Shown in pieces: positions 1 to 11,500 of a DNA stretch of 28,077 nt. The stretch lies in the NCBI GenBank assembly GCA_007124345.1, contig SLFH01000025.1:1-28077 (forward strand), given 5' to 3'. Below the pieces are notes generated by a model. It searched no databases and was not told where the DNA came from. It saw only the letters and a list, made by a program, of their open reading frames with translations. This DNA comes from Phycisphaerales bacterium (GTDB taxonomy: Bacteria; Planctomycetota; Phycisphaerae; Phycisphaerales; UBA1924). Numbering within the stretch: position 1 is the first letter of the stretch; every line of letters starts with the position of its first letter. Made by a program: the position numbers and the translations under genes.

Positions 1-2
1 CG

Positions 3-173
3 CTGGCGGTCGACGAGGCGATCGGGCATCCGCTGGCTCGCCAGCAGAGCTACTCGGATGTGGGCTTCCGCCTGGCGTTCGGATTTGAGGGCGAGATCGG
101 GGCTTCGGTGCGTCGGATGGCGGAGCAGTTTTTGCGCACCCTGCCGTTCTTGGAGCCCGGCGGCGATTCCTGA
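3..173 (+). CDS. C-terminal fragment of an unidentified protein (possibly formylglycine-generating-enzyme-like)
   Basis: An open frame enters from the left edge and stops at TGA 171-173, giving the last 56 residues of a protein whose start lies outside the window. The fragment contains SYSDVGFRLAF, followed by a helical tail ending FLEPGGDS. A GFR motif close to the C-terminus is typical of the formylglycine-generating enzyme/sulfatase-modifying-factor fold, which suggests that family, but the piece is too short to be sure. Codon use (G/C third positions) matches the neighbouring genes. A short perfect hairpin begins two bases after the stop, so this gene probably ends its own transcription unit before the TPS locus. 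That the frame is a real gene end is moderately supported; the family call is weak. Confidence 0.45.
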   Translation: MAVDEAIGHPLARQQSYSDVGFRLAFGFEGEIGASVRRMAEQFLRTLPFLEPGGDS

Positions 174-174
174 T

Positions 175-190
175 CGCCCGGGTTCGGGCG
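175..190 (+). terminator. Possible terminator hairpin after the left-edge gene
   Basis: CGCCCG (175-180) and CGGGCG (185-190) form a perfect six-pair stem with a GGTT loop, starting just after the stop codon at 171-173. No T tract follows, so this is at best a weak or non-canonical terminator. Confidence 0.3.
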
Positions 191-442
191 TGCCGACAGT
201 TCGCGGTGCGAGCACCCCGCTCAATAACATCTATTTGTATCCTGAATTGGCGGCCCGAGTCCTTGGTCTCTGATGGGGCCCGGATGTTGTGTGCCGGTGT
301 AGAGGCTGTTGCAACGCGTGGTGGCGGGTGGTAGCTTGCGTCCTATATTCCGCGGGACAGCTCGTGGAAGTGCAGAGGCCCCGGGCGTTCCCGGGAACGG
401 GATCGGCAGAGAGAACGCCGCGAGCGTGAGAAGGAATCCAGC

Positions 443-2392
443 ATGACGGCTTTGAATCGAGCGGAGGGGGGAGCGGCGGCGTCGCGGTTGCTGATCGCGG
501 CGTTGCTCGCCGGTTCGGGGCTTTGTGTCGGGGGCGTGACGGCCCAGCCAGAGCTTGAGGGGCCGATCACGGTCGAGGTGATCGAGGAGGCGGCGCCTCG
601 GGAGGAGGACGGGCCGCGCTTTGCGATCGGTTCGATCGGGCTGGCGTACGCCGATGACGATCCGGTCTCGCTGGGGCTGCCCGATCTCTCGGAGTTCGAG
701 CATGTGCAGTTCAGGCTGCTGCAGACGGCGCAGGGGTATGTGGCGCCGCGGCGTGGGCTGCCGGCGGTCACGATGACCTTGCAGGACATCGCCGAGCAGC
801 CGACGCGTCAGTTTTACGCCAGCGCGCTGCTGCAGATCTCCGGCCAGTTGGTGCAGGAGTTCAACCGTCGCGGCGTGATCGGCGTGTTCATCGTGCCCGA
901 CGAGCTGCGTCTGTCGACGGGCCAGGACGCGAGGCGGCAGGGCGAGGAGGGGATCACCCTGCGGGTGTTCACCGCCGAGGTCTCGCAGGTGAACACGATC
1001 GCATCGGGGGCGAGGATCCCGACGGAGGAGCGCATCAACAGCCCCGCGCACCGGCGGATCCGGGAGAACAGCCCGGTGCGACCGGCCGAGGAGGGCGAGG
1101 ACCGTTCGGTGGCGCTGCTGCGTCGCGACAGGCTCGATCCGTACGTGCTGCGTCAGAACCGGCACCCCGGGCGTCAGGTCGATGTGGCGATCGCTCCCGG
1201 GCTCGGGGCCGGCGAGGCCGTGCTCGATTACTATGTGTTCGAGTCCAAGCCCTGGATGGTGTATTACCAGCTCTCGAACACCGGGACGCGGAACACGAGC
1301 GAGTGGCGTCACCGTTTCGGGTTCACGCACAACCAGCTCTTCGGCAACGACGACATCCTGTCGCTGGACTACATCACCGCCGGGTTCGATGACTCGCACG
1401 CGATCGTGGGTTCGTACGAGGCGCCGTTTTTCGGCGTCGAGCGTCTCCGCTGGCGGGTCTCGGGCGGGTACAACGAGTTCACCGCGTCCGACGTGGGTCT
1501 GGCGGGCGAGGGCTTCAAGGGCGACGGGTACAACATCGGCGGCGAGTTGATCTTCAACGCCCACCAGTGGGACAACCTGTTCGTGGATTACTACGCGGGC
1601 GCCCGGTTCCAGAATGTGACCGTCGAGAACGAGATCACGCAGATCAAGGGCGACGCGGACATCTGGTACCTGACCTTGGGCGCCCGGGCCGAGCGTTTCA
1701 GCGAGACGCAGACGCTCTCGGCCGACGCGGGGTTCGAGTTCGGGTTCGGCGACGATGTCGACGAGATGCAGCGGCTCGGGCGTGTGGACCCCGACAAGGA
1801 CTGGGCGGTCTTCCAGTGGAGCGCGCGTTACTCGTTCTTCATCGAGCCTGCGATCTTCGGCGACGCGTGGCGCGACCCGACGACGCCCGAGACATCGACC
1901 CTGGCGCACGAGCTGTTCTTCCGCTTCGCGGGCCAGCACGCGCTGGGCAACCGGCTGATCCCCAGCGCGCAGGCGACGACGGGCGGGTTCCACTCGGTCC
2001 GCGGGTACGACGAGACGGTGGTGGCCTCTGACAATCAGGTGCTTCTGACGGCCGAATACCGCTTCCATATCCCGCGTGTGTTCCCGATCGACCCCGATCC
2101 GCGTTTCCGCGTGTTCGGCGAGCCGTTCAAGTTTGCGCCGCAGCAGGTGTACGGGCGTCCGGACTGGAACTGGATCATGCGGGCGTTCGCGGATGTGGGC
2201 TGGACGGGCAACAGCGACGCGTTGAGTTTCGAGGGCGACGAGACGCTCGTCGGCGTGGGCATCGGCACGGAGTTGCAGCTCAAGCGGAACCTGCAGGCGA
2301 GGCTGGACTGGGGCTTTGCGTTGACCGATCCGGACAACGCAGAGCGGAGCCAGAACAGCAAGCTGCACTTTATGCTGACGCTGCTGTATTGA
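443..2392 (+). CDS. Two-partner secretion outer-membrane transporter, TpsB/FhaC/ShlB-like
   Basis: Predicted Omp85-superfamily beta-barrel that would carry the large exoprotein encoded next to it across the outer membrane. The 649-residue product begins with a signal peptide (hydrophobic stretch about residues 16-32, likely cleavage after VTA34). A POTRA-like periplasmic region follows (about 55-220, including QLVQEFNRRGVIGVFIV). The rest is a barrel of alternating strands; GGFHSVRGYDE around residues 514-524 carries the VRGY motif conserved in FhaC/Omp85 loop 6. The C-terminus, LHFMLTLLY, ends in an aromatic residue as outer-membrane barrels do. It is somewhat longer than typical TpsB proteins (about 550-600 residues). 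The start is supported by AAGGA at 431-435, seven bases before the ATG. It lies upstream of and co-oriented with the tpsA-like gene, the usual pairing. A polysaccharide or other Omp85 porter is less likely given that partner. Confidence 0.88.
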   Translation: MTALNRAEGGAAASRLLIAALLAGSGLCVGGVTAQPELEGPITVEVIEEAAPREEDGPRFAIGSIGLAYADDDPVSLGLPDLSEFEHVQFRLLQTAQGYVAPRRGLPAVTMTLQDIAEQPTRQFYASALLQISGQLVQEFNRRGVIGVFIVPDELRLSTGQDARRQGEEGITLRVFTAEVSQVNTIASGARIPTEERINSPAHRRIRENSPVRPAEEGEDRSVALLRRDRLDPYVLRQNRHPGRQVDVAIAPGLGAGEAVLDYYVFESKPWMVYYQLSNTGTRNTSEWRHRFGFTHNQLFGNDDILSLDYITAGFDDSHAIVGSYEAPFFGVERLRWRVSGGYNEFTASDVGLAGEGFKGDGYNIGGELIFNAHQWDNLFVDYYAGARFQNVTVENEITQIKGDADIWYLTLGARAERFSETQTLSADAGFEFGFGDDVDEMQRLGRVDPDKDWAVFQWSARYSFFIEPAIFGDAWRDPTTPETSTLAHELFFRFAGQHALGNRLIPSAQATTGGFHSVRGYDETVVASDNQVLLTAEYRFHIPRVFPIDPDPRFRVFGEPFKFAPQQVYGRPDWNWIMRAFADVGWTGNSDALSFEGDETLVGVGIGTELQLKRNLQARLDWGFALTDPDNAERSQNSKLHFMLTLLY

Positions 2393-2589
2393 TCGGATGC
2401 CGGTCCCGATCGGAGATGCACAGATGCATCGGTTCCTGGGACAAAGCGCGGGGCGGGGGGCGGCCGACGCGGCGCAGGGTGCGTCGGGTTGGCGTGCGTT
2501 GATGAACGGAAGAACATGTCTCCGGCGCGGGCGAGTCCCGTGTCGGGGGTGCGCGGCGGATCGCCGCGAGAGTGAGTGAGGAGTTCGCG
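2393..2589 (+). other. Spacer between the TPS transporter and exoprotein genes
   Basis: This 197-base gap holds no convincing gene. Just after the tpsB stop, GATCGG (2391-2396) and CCGATC (2406-2411) form a small inverted repeat, too weak to call a terminator. The ribosome binding site for the downstream gene, GAGGAG at 2578-2583, lies at its right end. The two genes could be co-transcribed or the exoprotein could have its own promoter; I see no clear -35/-10 pair. Confidence 0.4.
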
Positions 2590-5500
2590 ATGGCAAAGGG
2601 TTCCATGCGTAGCAGGCGCGGTTCGGTCCGTTCGGCGGTTCTTGCCGGCCCGCTGCTGACGATGGTGTGCGTGCCGGCGCTGGCGGGTCCTCAGGGAGAG
2701 GTGGTCCGCCAGGGTCAGGCTTCGTTCAATCGTGACGGCTCGGTGACGACGATCACCGCCTCGCACAACTCGATCATCGAGTACAAGTCGTTTAATATCG
2801 CCGGGCACGAGACGGTCCGGTTCGTCCAGCCCAACGAGCAGGCCCGGGTGCTCAACCGTGTCAACAGCGCCGATCCCTCGCGGATCGACGGCTCGCTGAT
2901 CGCCAACGGGCGTGTGTACCTGGTCAACCCGGCCGGCGTCTACTTCGGCGATGGGGCGCTGGTGAATGTGGGGGCGCTGTACGCCGCGGCGGGCAACATC
3001 TCCAACAACGACTTCAACGCCGGACGCGACCACTTCAAGCTGACGGGGCGTGTCGAGAACCGCGGGTTCATCCGGGGCGACATGATCGCGCTGCTGGGCA
3101 CCAGCGTCGCGAACTTCGGCACGATCGTCGCCGACGAGGGCACGATCGCGATGGTCGCCGGCGACGAGGTGCTCATCGGCACCCGCAACGGACGCATCTT
3201 CGCCAAGGCGAGCGTGCACAACGCCGGCCAGATGGCCGGTGTGGGCGGCGTCGAGAACGCCGGCATGCTGCACGCCGAGAACGGCGACATCCTCCTGGGC
3301 GCCGGCGACATCTACGCGATGGTCATCCACGACGCCTCGAAGATCCGCGCCGAGATGGTCCGGATCCACGGCGGCATGAACGCCGATGTGATGGTCAGCG
3401 GCTCGATCGATGTCTCCAATGACGCGATCGGCGGGATCGGCGGCAGCGTCGAGATCTTCGGCAACCGCGTCGGCCTCATCGGCGCCGACATCGACGCGTC
3501 CGGGCGGGCCGGGGGCGGCACGATCCTCGTCGGCGGCGACTATCGCGGCCAGGGCGGCAAGCCCACCGCGATGCGCACCGCGGTCGATTACGACTCGACC
3601 CTCCGCGCCGACGCGATGGTCCGCGGCGACGGCGGCACCGTCATCGTCTGGGCCGACGAGCTCACCGGCTTTGCGGGCCATGTCAGCGCCCGCGGCGGCG
3701 CCAAGGGCGGCGACGGCGGCTTCGCAGAGGTGTCAGGCAAGGAGCACCTGATCTTCCGCGGCACAGCCGACCTGACGGCCGCCAAGGGCGCCCTGGGCAC
3801 CCTGCTGCTCGACCCCGAGAACATCACGATCGTCGACGGCGCCAGCGGCACGGGCAGCTACGACGACGCGGCGAACTTCACCCTCGGCGTGATCAACGCC
3901 GACCCGGGCACCGACCACACGCTCAGCAAGGGCTTCCTGGAGGCGTTCACCGCCGCGAATCTCGAGCTGATCGCCAACGACAGCATCTTCGTGCAGTCGC
4001 TGACGGGCGATGTGCTGGACCTCTCGAACATCTCGACGAGCGTGATCTTCCGGGCCAACGACAACGGGCTGGGCGCGGCGAACGTCAACGGCGGCGTCTT
4101 CCAGATGCTCGACATCGAGACGACGATCGTGACCGCCGGCGCGGATATCAGCATCTTCGCCCACGAGATCATCCTCGGGGGGCTGTCGACCGGCGGCGGG
4201 AATGTGCTGCTCGACGCGGGCGGCGCGATCACCCTCGGCGACGGGACGATCGCCAACAGCGTCAACACCGCTGACGGTTCGTTCACGGCGATCGCCGGCG
4301 GCGCGTTCGATGTGCTGGCGAACTTCTCGATCAACACCGGCGCCGGCGCGGCGTCGGTGACCTCCGACGCGTCTATCACGCTCGCGGGCACGGTGGCCTC
4401 CGGGGCGCTCGACCTGACGGCCGACGACCACATCAGCATCAACGCGGATGTTTCTGCGGGCGGGCAGATCGAGTTCTTCGCCGACGCCTCCGACGACGGC
4501 ACCGGCACGCTGGCCATCGCGGACAGTGTGACGGTCGATTCCGACGACAACGACATCTTGGTGCGCGCGGCGAACCTGACGATCGGCTCGGGCGGTCGTC
4601 TCGGCGCGGCGGGCAACACCGGTGATGTGTATCTCGCTCACAACGGCGGGGGCATGGGGATCGGGGCCGTGGCGGGCACGCCGCCCTTCCTGATCGATCT
4701 GAACACCTACAACCGCATCAGCGGCGCCGATCTGATCGTCGGCGGGACGACGCTCGGCGCGACGCGTGCGAGCTCGATCGAGGTCGCCTCGACGCTCGCA
4801 GCGGGCGGGGTCACCGGCGACATCTCGTTCGACGCCGACAGCGTCTCGTTCACCGGCGGAGGCACGGTCGCGACGCCGGGATCGCTGACGATCGACGCGC
4901 CGACGGCGATCTCGTTCGGCTCCGACCTCGATGTCGGCGGCAACCTGTTCGTCAACAACGACGCGACGGCGACCGGGACGCGCTCGTTCACCACCGAGGG
5001 CTACCAGGTCTGGGCCGACACGCTCTCCTTGGGCGGGAACACGACGTTCACGGCGCACTCCGACGGCGGCGCCAACGACGGCATCACCTTCGCGAGCGCC
5101 GTCTCCGGCGCGGGCACGCTCCTCTTCCGCCAGCGCGACGAGGACACCGACTTCCAGCTCGGCAATGGCACGACGCTGACAAGCAACATCCTGCTCGACG
5201 GCGGGTCGATAAACAACCTCGCCGACGGCTTCGCCTCGATCACCTTCGGGTACAACACCGGTGCGGCCGAGCTCGAGATCGGGACGGCTGCGTTCGATGA
5301 CGCGGTGCTCTTCCGCGGCGCCGTCACGACGGTCACCGGCGCGCTGTCGACCACCGACTCGGCCGCGACGATCGGCCTGAACAGCAACCTCGTCCGCCTG
5401 GAAGCGGGCTCGTCGGTGACGACCGCGGGCGCGGGGATCACCTTTGTCGGGTCGGCCGAGGTCTTCGGGGGCGGCAACGCCTCGGTGACCTCCGGCGGCG

Positions 5501-8500
5501 GGAACATCGCATTCAACCAGTCGATCTCCGGCGACACGAGCACCCCCGGCGCCGAGTCGCTGACGCTCAACGCGGGCTCGGGCTCGCTGACGGTCTCGGG
5601 CTCGATCACCGGCGACGGCGCGGCGGCGGCCGCCTCGGGCCTGACGGCGGTGACGATCACCAACGCGGGCACGACCAGCATCCAGGGCGTCGACATCTCC
5701 GGCGCCCTGACGACCAGCAACCGCCTGACCGGTTCGTTCGACACCAATGGGCAGAACATCGAGGTCGGTTCGCTGAACATGCAGGGCCAGGCGATGAGTT
5801 TCGCCGGGATCGAGGCGTCCTCTGGCGGGGTTGCCATCGACAACAGCGGCCAGCTGACGCTCAGCGGGAATGTCGACGCCGACGGCGCGTTCGCCCAGAC
5901 CAACTCGGCCGGCAGCGGCCTGAGCGCCGTGAGTTTGAACGGTGACATCGACGCGGACGGGATCTCTTTCGCCAGCGATGTCACGCTGGGCGGAGCCGGC
6001 GGGCGGACGCTCTCGTTCGGGACCGGCGGGCTGAGTATCGGCTTCGGCCTGGATGTGAACGGCCGGAACCTCGACCTGGTCGGGAACGGCACGCTCTCGA
6101 TCGGGATCGAGATCCTCGACGGAGCGGGCACCAACAACGCGGTCGTGTCGATCCGGCCGAACAGCGTTCTCGACAACATCAATGTCGGGTCGCTCACGGT
6201 CGGCGCGCTGAACATGAGTTCGGCGACGATCAACCGGATCGATTCCTCGATCGCCCGCCTGGACATCGGCACGGAAACGACCGGGCAGCACAACATCTTC
6301 GTCGGCGGGTTCTCGCCCGGCCACGCCTTCAGGACCGATGTCCGCCTGCTGGCGCCGACCGGGTTCGGCATGGGCGTGCTGGGCGGCGAGCTCCGCTCCG
6401 ACGCGGACTTTACGGTCCTGTCGCAGCGCACCGAGATGCGCGGGCTCGAGATGGTCACCCAGGGCGGGTCGGTGGTCTTCAACGGCGACCTCGCAGTCGA
6501 CACCACCCTCGCCACTGACAGCTTCATCCGCACCAACGGCGGCGCGATCACCGTCGCCGGCGATCTCGGCGGCGATTACAACAACTCCGAGAGAGCGCTG
6601 GAGCTCAACGCCGGCTCGGGCACGATCACCCTCAATGATGTCTTCGGCGATCTCAACCTTCTTGCCGCCGGGCCGGACGCGCTGCGCGATCTGGAGCTGA
6701 TCGGCGGCGTGATCAATGTCGGCGTTGTCGAGCTCTCGGGCGATCTGACGGTCGACAACGCCGGGCTGTTCACGCTGGGTGGCGATATCGAGATCGGCGG
6801 CGCGTTCGCGCAGACCAACTCGACCTCGAGCGGGGCGAGCCAGGCGGCGCTCAACCACGACATCGAGGCCGGCGGGGGGATCTCGTTCGCCAGCGATGTG
6901 ACCGCCGGCGGGACCGGCGGGCGGACGCTCGCGTTCGGCACCGGCGGCCTGAACATCGGCTCGGGCCTGGATGTCAACGGGCGCGACCTCGACCTCGTCG
7001 GCAACGGCACGGTCTCGGTCGGGATCGAGATCATCGACGGGACGGGCAGCAACAACGCCGTCGTGACCATCCGGCCAAACGATGTGCTCGATTCGATCCG
7101 CGTGTCGGCGACCGGCGGCAGCGATCTTTTCGTGCTCTCCTCGGCGGTCGATCGGATCGACAGTTCGATCGCGCGGTTGGACATCGGTTTCGAGGGCACG
7201 GGCCAGCACCCGTTCTCCGTGGGCGATTTCGCGCCGGGGCACGCCTTCAGGACCGACACCCGTTTGCTGACGCCCGCCGCGGGCGGGGTGATCGTGGTCG
7301 GCGGCGATGTGCGAGCCGACCGCTCGCTGTCGTTCGTGGCGCCCCGCACCGAGTTCCATAATCCCGAGATCGTGACCCAGGGCGGCGCGGTGCTCTTCGA
7401 CGGCGATCTCGTGGTCGACGCCAATTTCAGCGGGGCCAACTTCGTCCGCACCAACGGCGGCGACATCACCGTCACCGGCGATCTCGGCGGCGACTTCGCC
7501 GCCGCCGGCAGGGGCCTAGAGCTCAACGCCGGCTCGGGCGTCATCACGCTGAACGATGTCTTCGGCGACATCGTCCTCGGCGCGGCCGGCGCCAACCTGC
7601 TGGACGATCTTGAACTGATCGGCGGCGCGATCAATGTCGGCAATGTCGCCCTCCTCGGCGACCTGACGGTCGACAACGCGGGCGTCTTGACCCTCAGCGG
7701 CGATGTCGAGCTCGGCGGCGCGTTCAGCCAGACCAACTCGACCGCCGGCCTGCTCAGCGCCAACACCCTCGGCGGGAGCATCGACGCCGACGGGGGCATC
7801 TCGTTCAGCAGCGCCACGGCGCTCTCGGGAGGCAACCGCACGCTCAGAAGCTCCGCCGGCGCGATCACATTCGGCGGCCTCTTCTTCGACACCCTCGCCT
7901 TCGACGCGGCGCTGATCGCCAACACGATCGACTTCTCCGGCCTGACGCTGAGTGTCACCGGCACGGGCAACCTGATCCTCCGCCCCGTCGGCCTGAGCGA
8001 CGCGATCGACATCGGCGATGTCGCGGGCGCCGGGGGCACGCCCGGCGGCGGCCTGACGATCGACAGCGCCAGCCTCGAGAAGATCTCCGCGGGCTTTAGC
8101 AGCGTGCAGTTCGGCTACGACTCGACGCAGTTCGACACGCCCGCCGACGGGCAGCACACGATCCAGATCGGCGATGTCGGCCCGGCCTCGGCGTTCGTCA
8201 ACAACACGGTCTTCCTCGCCCGCGACGCCGGGCAGATCGACATCATCGGCGAGGTGCTCGGCGAGGCCGACGGCTCGCTGACCTTCCGCGCGCCCACGAT
8301 CCGTTTCGCCGACGGGGCGGTGCTCGACACCGTCAACGGCGACATCGACTTCTTCGGCGACACGGTGTTGCTCGGCGACGCGTCGGTCTTCTCTTCCTCG
8401 GGCGATGTCCGATTCGCGGGCGTGGTCGACGGCGGGTTCTCGCTCCTGGTCGACACGCTCGGCAACGTGCTCTTCGACGATCTGATCGGCGCCGGATCGG

Positions 8501-11500
8501 CGCTGGCGGAGCTCGATGTCGTCGGGCGCAATGTCCTGCTCAGCGGCATCGGCACGCTCAGCGACGCGGGCGTCACCGGCCTGACCAGCGTGCTGGCGAT
8601 CGATGTGCTCACCTTCGACGGCGGCCTCTACAACGCCGGCGAGCAGTTCTACGGCGCCGGCGACGAGGCCCGCATGGTCGACGCCGACACCAGGTTCTTC
8701 TCCAACGGCGAGTCGATCTTCTTTACCGAGGTCAACAACAACACCGCCGACGGCAACGGCATCATCGTCCTCGTCGACGGGGCCGACCTGACCATCCGCA
8801 CCGGCGGCGGCGACCTGTTCATCGAGCGCGGGATCACCAGCGTCTCGAGCGCCTCGGGCAACGCGATGATCGACTTCGACGCCGAGACCGGCGCGATCGA
8901 CATCCTCGGCGCCGTCGGCGACCCCTTCGCCGTCGGCTCGGTGCTGATGAACGCGGCCGAGCTCCTGCTCAGCGGCGTGATCTCGACGGGCACCCAGAAC
9001 TACAACGCCGATTCGATCGAGCTCTCCGGCCTCTTCGAGACCGGGGCGGGCGGGATCGAGTTCGACGGCGATGTGCTGCTTGTGGGCGACACGACCGTCC
9101 GCACCCCGGGCACCGGCCCGGGCGATTCGATCCGGGTGACCGGGTCGATCGACGGCGGCTTCGCGCTCGAACTCGACGCGGGCAATGCCGACGCGGCGAT
9201 CGACCCCCAGAACATCCAGGCGACCGCGGGCAATGTTGAGTTGCTCGGCGCCGTGGGCGCTGAGATCCCGCTCTTCTCCCTGGCGATCAGCGCGTGGGAC
9301 ATCTTCCTCGACGGTATCGGCGCGTTCGATGTCGACTTCAACCCCCTCGAGGGCGTGCTTGCCGACACCACGGTCCGCGCCGGCAACAACATCGAGTTCG
9401 GCGGCCCGCTGTACGCCGCGGGCGTCAACGCCGGCGCCGTCACCCGGTACGAATCGGCCCGTGCGTTCGTGGCGGCGGGCGAGCCCGCGCAGGGCGCGAT
9501 GCTGCTCTCCACGGACACCGAGTTCTACGCCTTCGGCACAGACATCGTGTTCGTCGGTTCGCTCCAGGGCCAGACCGGCGACGAGACGCTGCTGGTCGAC
9601 GCGGGCGCCGGGACGGCGAGCTTCGGCATGGTCGGCGGCGATGTCGCCGACCCGACGGGCGTGACCCTGTCGGACATCGTGATCTCCGCCGACGACATCG
9701 AGCTCAATGTCGAGGTCGCGGGCAAGACCATCGTGCTGCAGCAGGGCACGGCCGGACGCGACATGTTCATCGGGGTCGGCACCCCCGGGGCCGGCGTGGT
9801 GCTCTCTACGGGCGAGATCTCCCGCCTGCGGGACGGGTTCGACTCGATCACGATCGGTCGCGAGGACCACACCGCCGGCATCTTCATCGGCGACGCCACC
9901 TTCATCGACCCGGTCACCTTCCGCGCGACCGAGCAGGGCGCGAACGTTACAGTGCTCGGCACACTGACCGGCAACGACAACGCGACGATCACCGTCCTGG
10001 GCGCCATGGCGACCACCAACCTTCAGGGCGACATCGTTACCGCCGGCAACGATGTGCTCATCGATGACAATGTCATCGTCTCTGGCGACGCCTCGATCAC
10101 GACCAACGGCGGGCAGATCCGAATCACAGGCACCATCGACGGCGCCGGCGACCCGGCCGACACCCTTCGCCTTGACGCCCTGGACACCGACGACTTCGCT
10201 CTCTCGGGCAATGTATTGCTCGAGGGCATTGTCGGCGCCAACACGGCGCTGGGTTCGCTGGTCGTCCGGGCGCTCAACGCGACGCTCGCCGGCTTCGGCG
10301 ACCTCGACAACGCGGGCGTCATGGGCCTAACAGACATCGCGACGGTGAGCGACATCGTCTTCAACGGAGATGTCTTCCACGCCGGCGAAGGCTCGGGCGC
10401 CGTCACCACCTACCGCGCCGGCGGCAACACACGCGTCAACATCTCCGGAAGCCGCGTGCTGAGCGGCGGCGGCTCGATCAGCTTCGGCGAGTACACAAAC
10501 GGGGGCGCGACCCCCGACGGCGGGATCCTCCTCGTCGACGGCGCCAGCCTCCGCATCGAGTCGGACGGCGGCGACATCACCATCGCCCGGGGCGTGCAGT
10601 CTCAAGACGACGCGGCCAACCCCGCGAACCTCACCGTCGACGCCGGCGCCGGCTCGGCCTCGCTCTTGGGAGGAATCGGCACGGACTTCCGGGTCGGACG
10701 CGTCCAGGTCACCGCCTCGCAGGCGACGCTCGGCAGCGTCCTGAGCAACAACACCCAGACCTACACCGCCGGCCAGACCACCCTCAACGGCGACCTGCGG
10801 ACCTTCACCGGCGGCAGCGGCGCGATCTCCTTCTCCGGCGACGTGGTCGTCGGTGAGGATGTCTCGCTGCAGACCCCGGGCCAGAGTGGCGACAGCATCT
10901 CGATCGCCGGCGACCTCACCGGCGACCAGGCCCGGACCGTCTCCTTCAATACCGGCAACCTCGCCGACTTCTCGATCGCCGGCTCGGTCGGCTCCGCCTC
11001 GTCGCCCTTCGGCGTGCTGCGGATCGAGAACGCCCGCGACGCCACCTTCGGTAGCTCGGTCAATGTCGACCAGTTCGTTCAGGCGGCCGGCCAGAGGCTG
11101 ACGACCTTCTCGGGCCCGGTCACCACGACAGGCGCCGGGGGCTTCAGCTTCTCGGGCACCAACCTCACCGCCTCGCAGCTCGTCAGCGCCGAGGGCGACG
11201 GCAATGTGCTCGCCAACGGCGCCAACTTCACCTTCAACGGCGGGCTCAACGCCGGCTCGGGCGGCATCGAGCTGAACGCGCAGAATGTCACCCTCGACGG
11301 CCCGCTCACCACCACCGGCGGCGGCGATGTCAGCGTCACCAACTCCGCGACCCTCCGCTTCCGCGAGGGCGCCAACGCCGATCTCTCCGGCTCGTTCACC
11401 CAGAGCGGCGCCGGCGAGGTGCTGCTGGAGAACAGCTCGTTCACCGCGGCCCCCGGCGGCTCCCTCTCCTTCGCCGGCGTGGTCACCCTCGCCAACAACC

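Noticed and set aside
344..349. TATATT as a possible -10 for the TPS transporter gene
   Set aside because: No -35-like hexamer lies 15-19 bases upstream; the nearest, TTGCAA at 309-314, is 29 bases away. A promoter must lie somewhere in this gap, but I cannot place it.
2572..2589. GTG at 2572 as the TpsA start
   Set aside because: It is in frame, but GAGGAG at 2578-2583 lies downstream of it and is ideally spaced for ATG 2590, which also gives a normal signal peptide.
221..2596. Minus-strand open frame of 791 codons opposite the TPS transporter
   Set aside because: Arg/Pro/Val-rich antisense shadow. The + strand has a signal peptide, a VRGY motif and a good ribosome binding site.
3733..7359. 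Minus-strand open frame of 1,208 codons antisense to the TpsA gene
   Set aside because: It is a by-product of strong G/C third-position bias on the + strand. Its translation is Arg/Asp/Val/His-rich low-complexity sequence with no recognisable domain, while the + strand encodes a coherent protein.
5839..7870. Mobile element or CRISPR as an explanation of the long repeats
   Set aside because: The repeats are in frame within one coding sequence, with no spacers, terminal inverted repeats or transposase.
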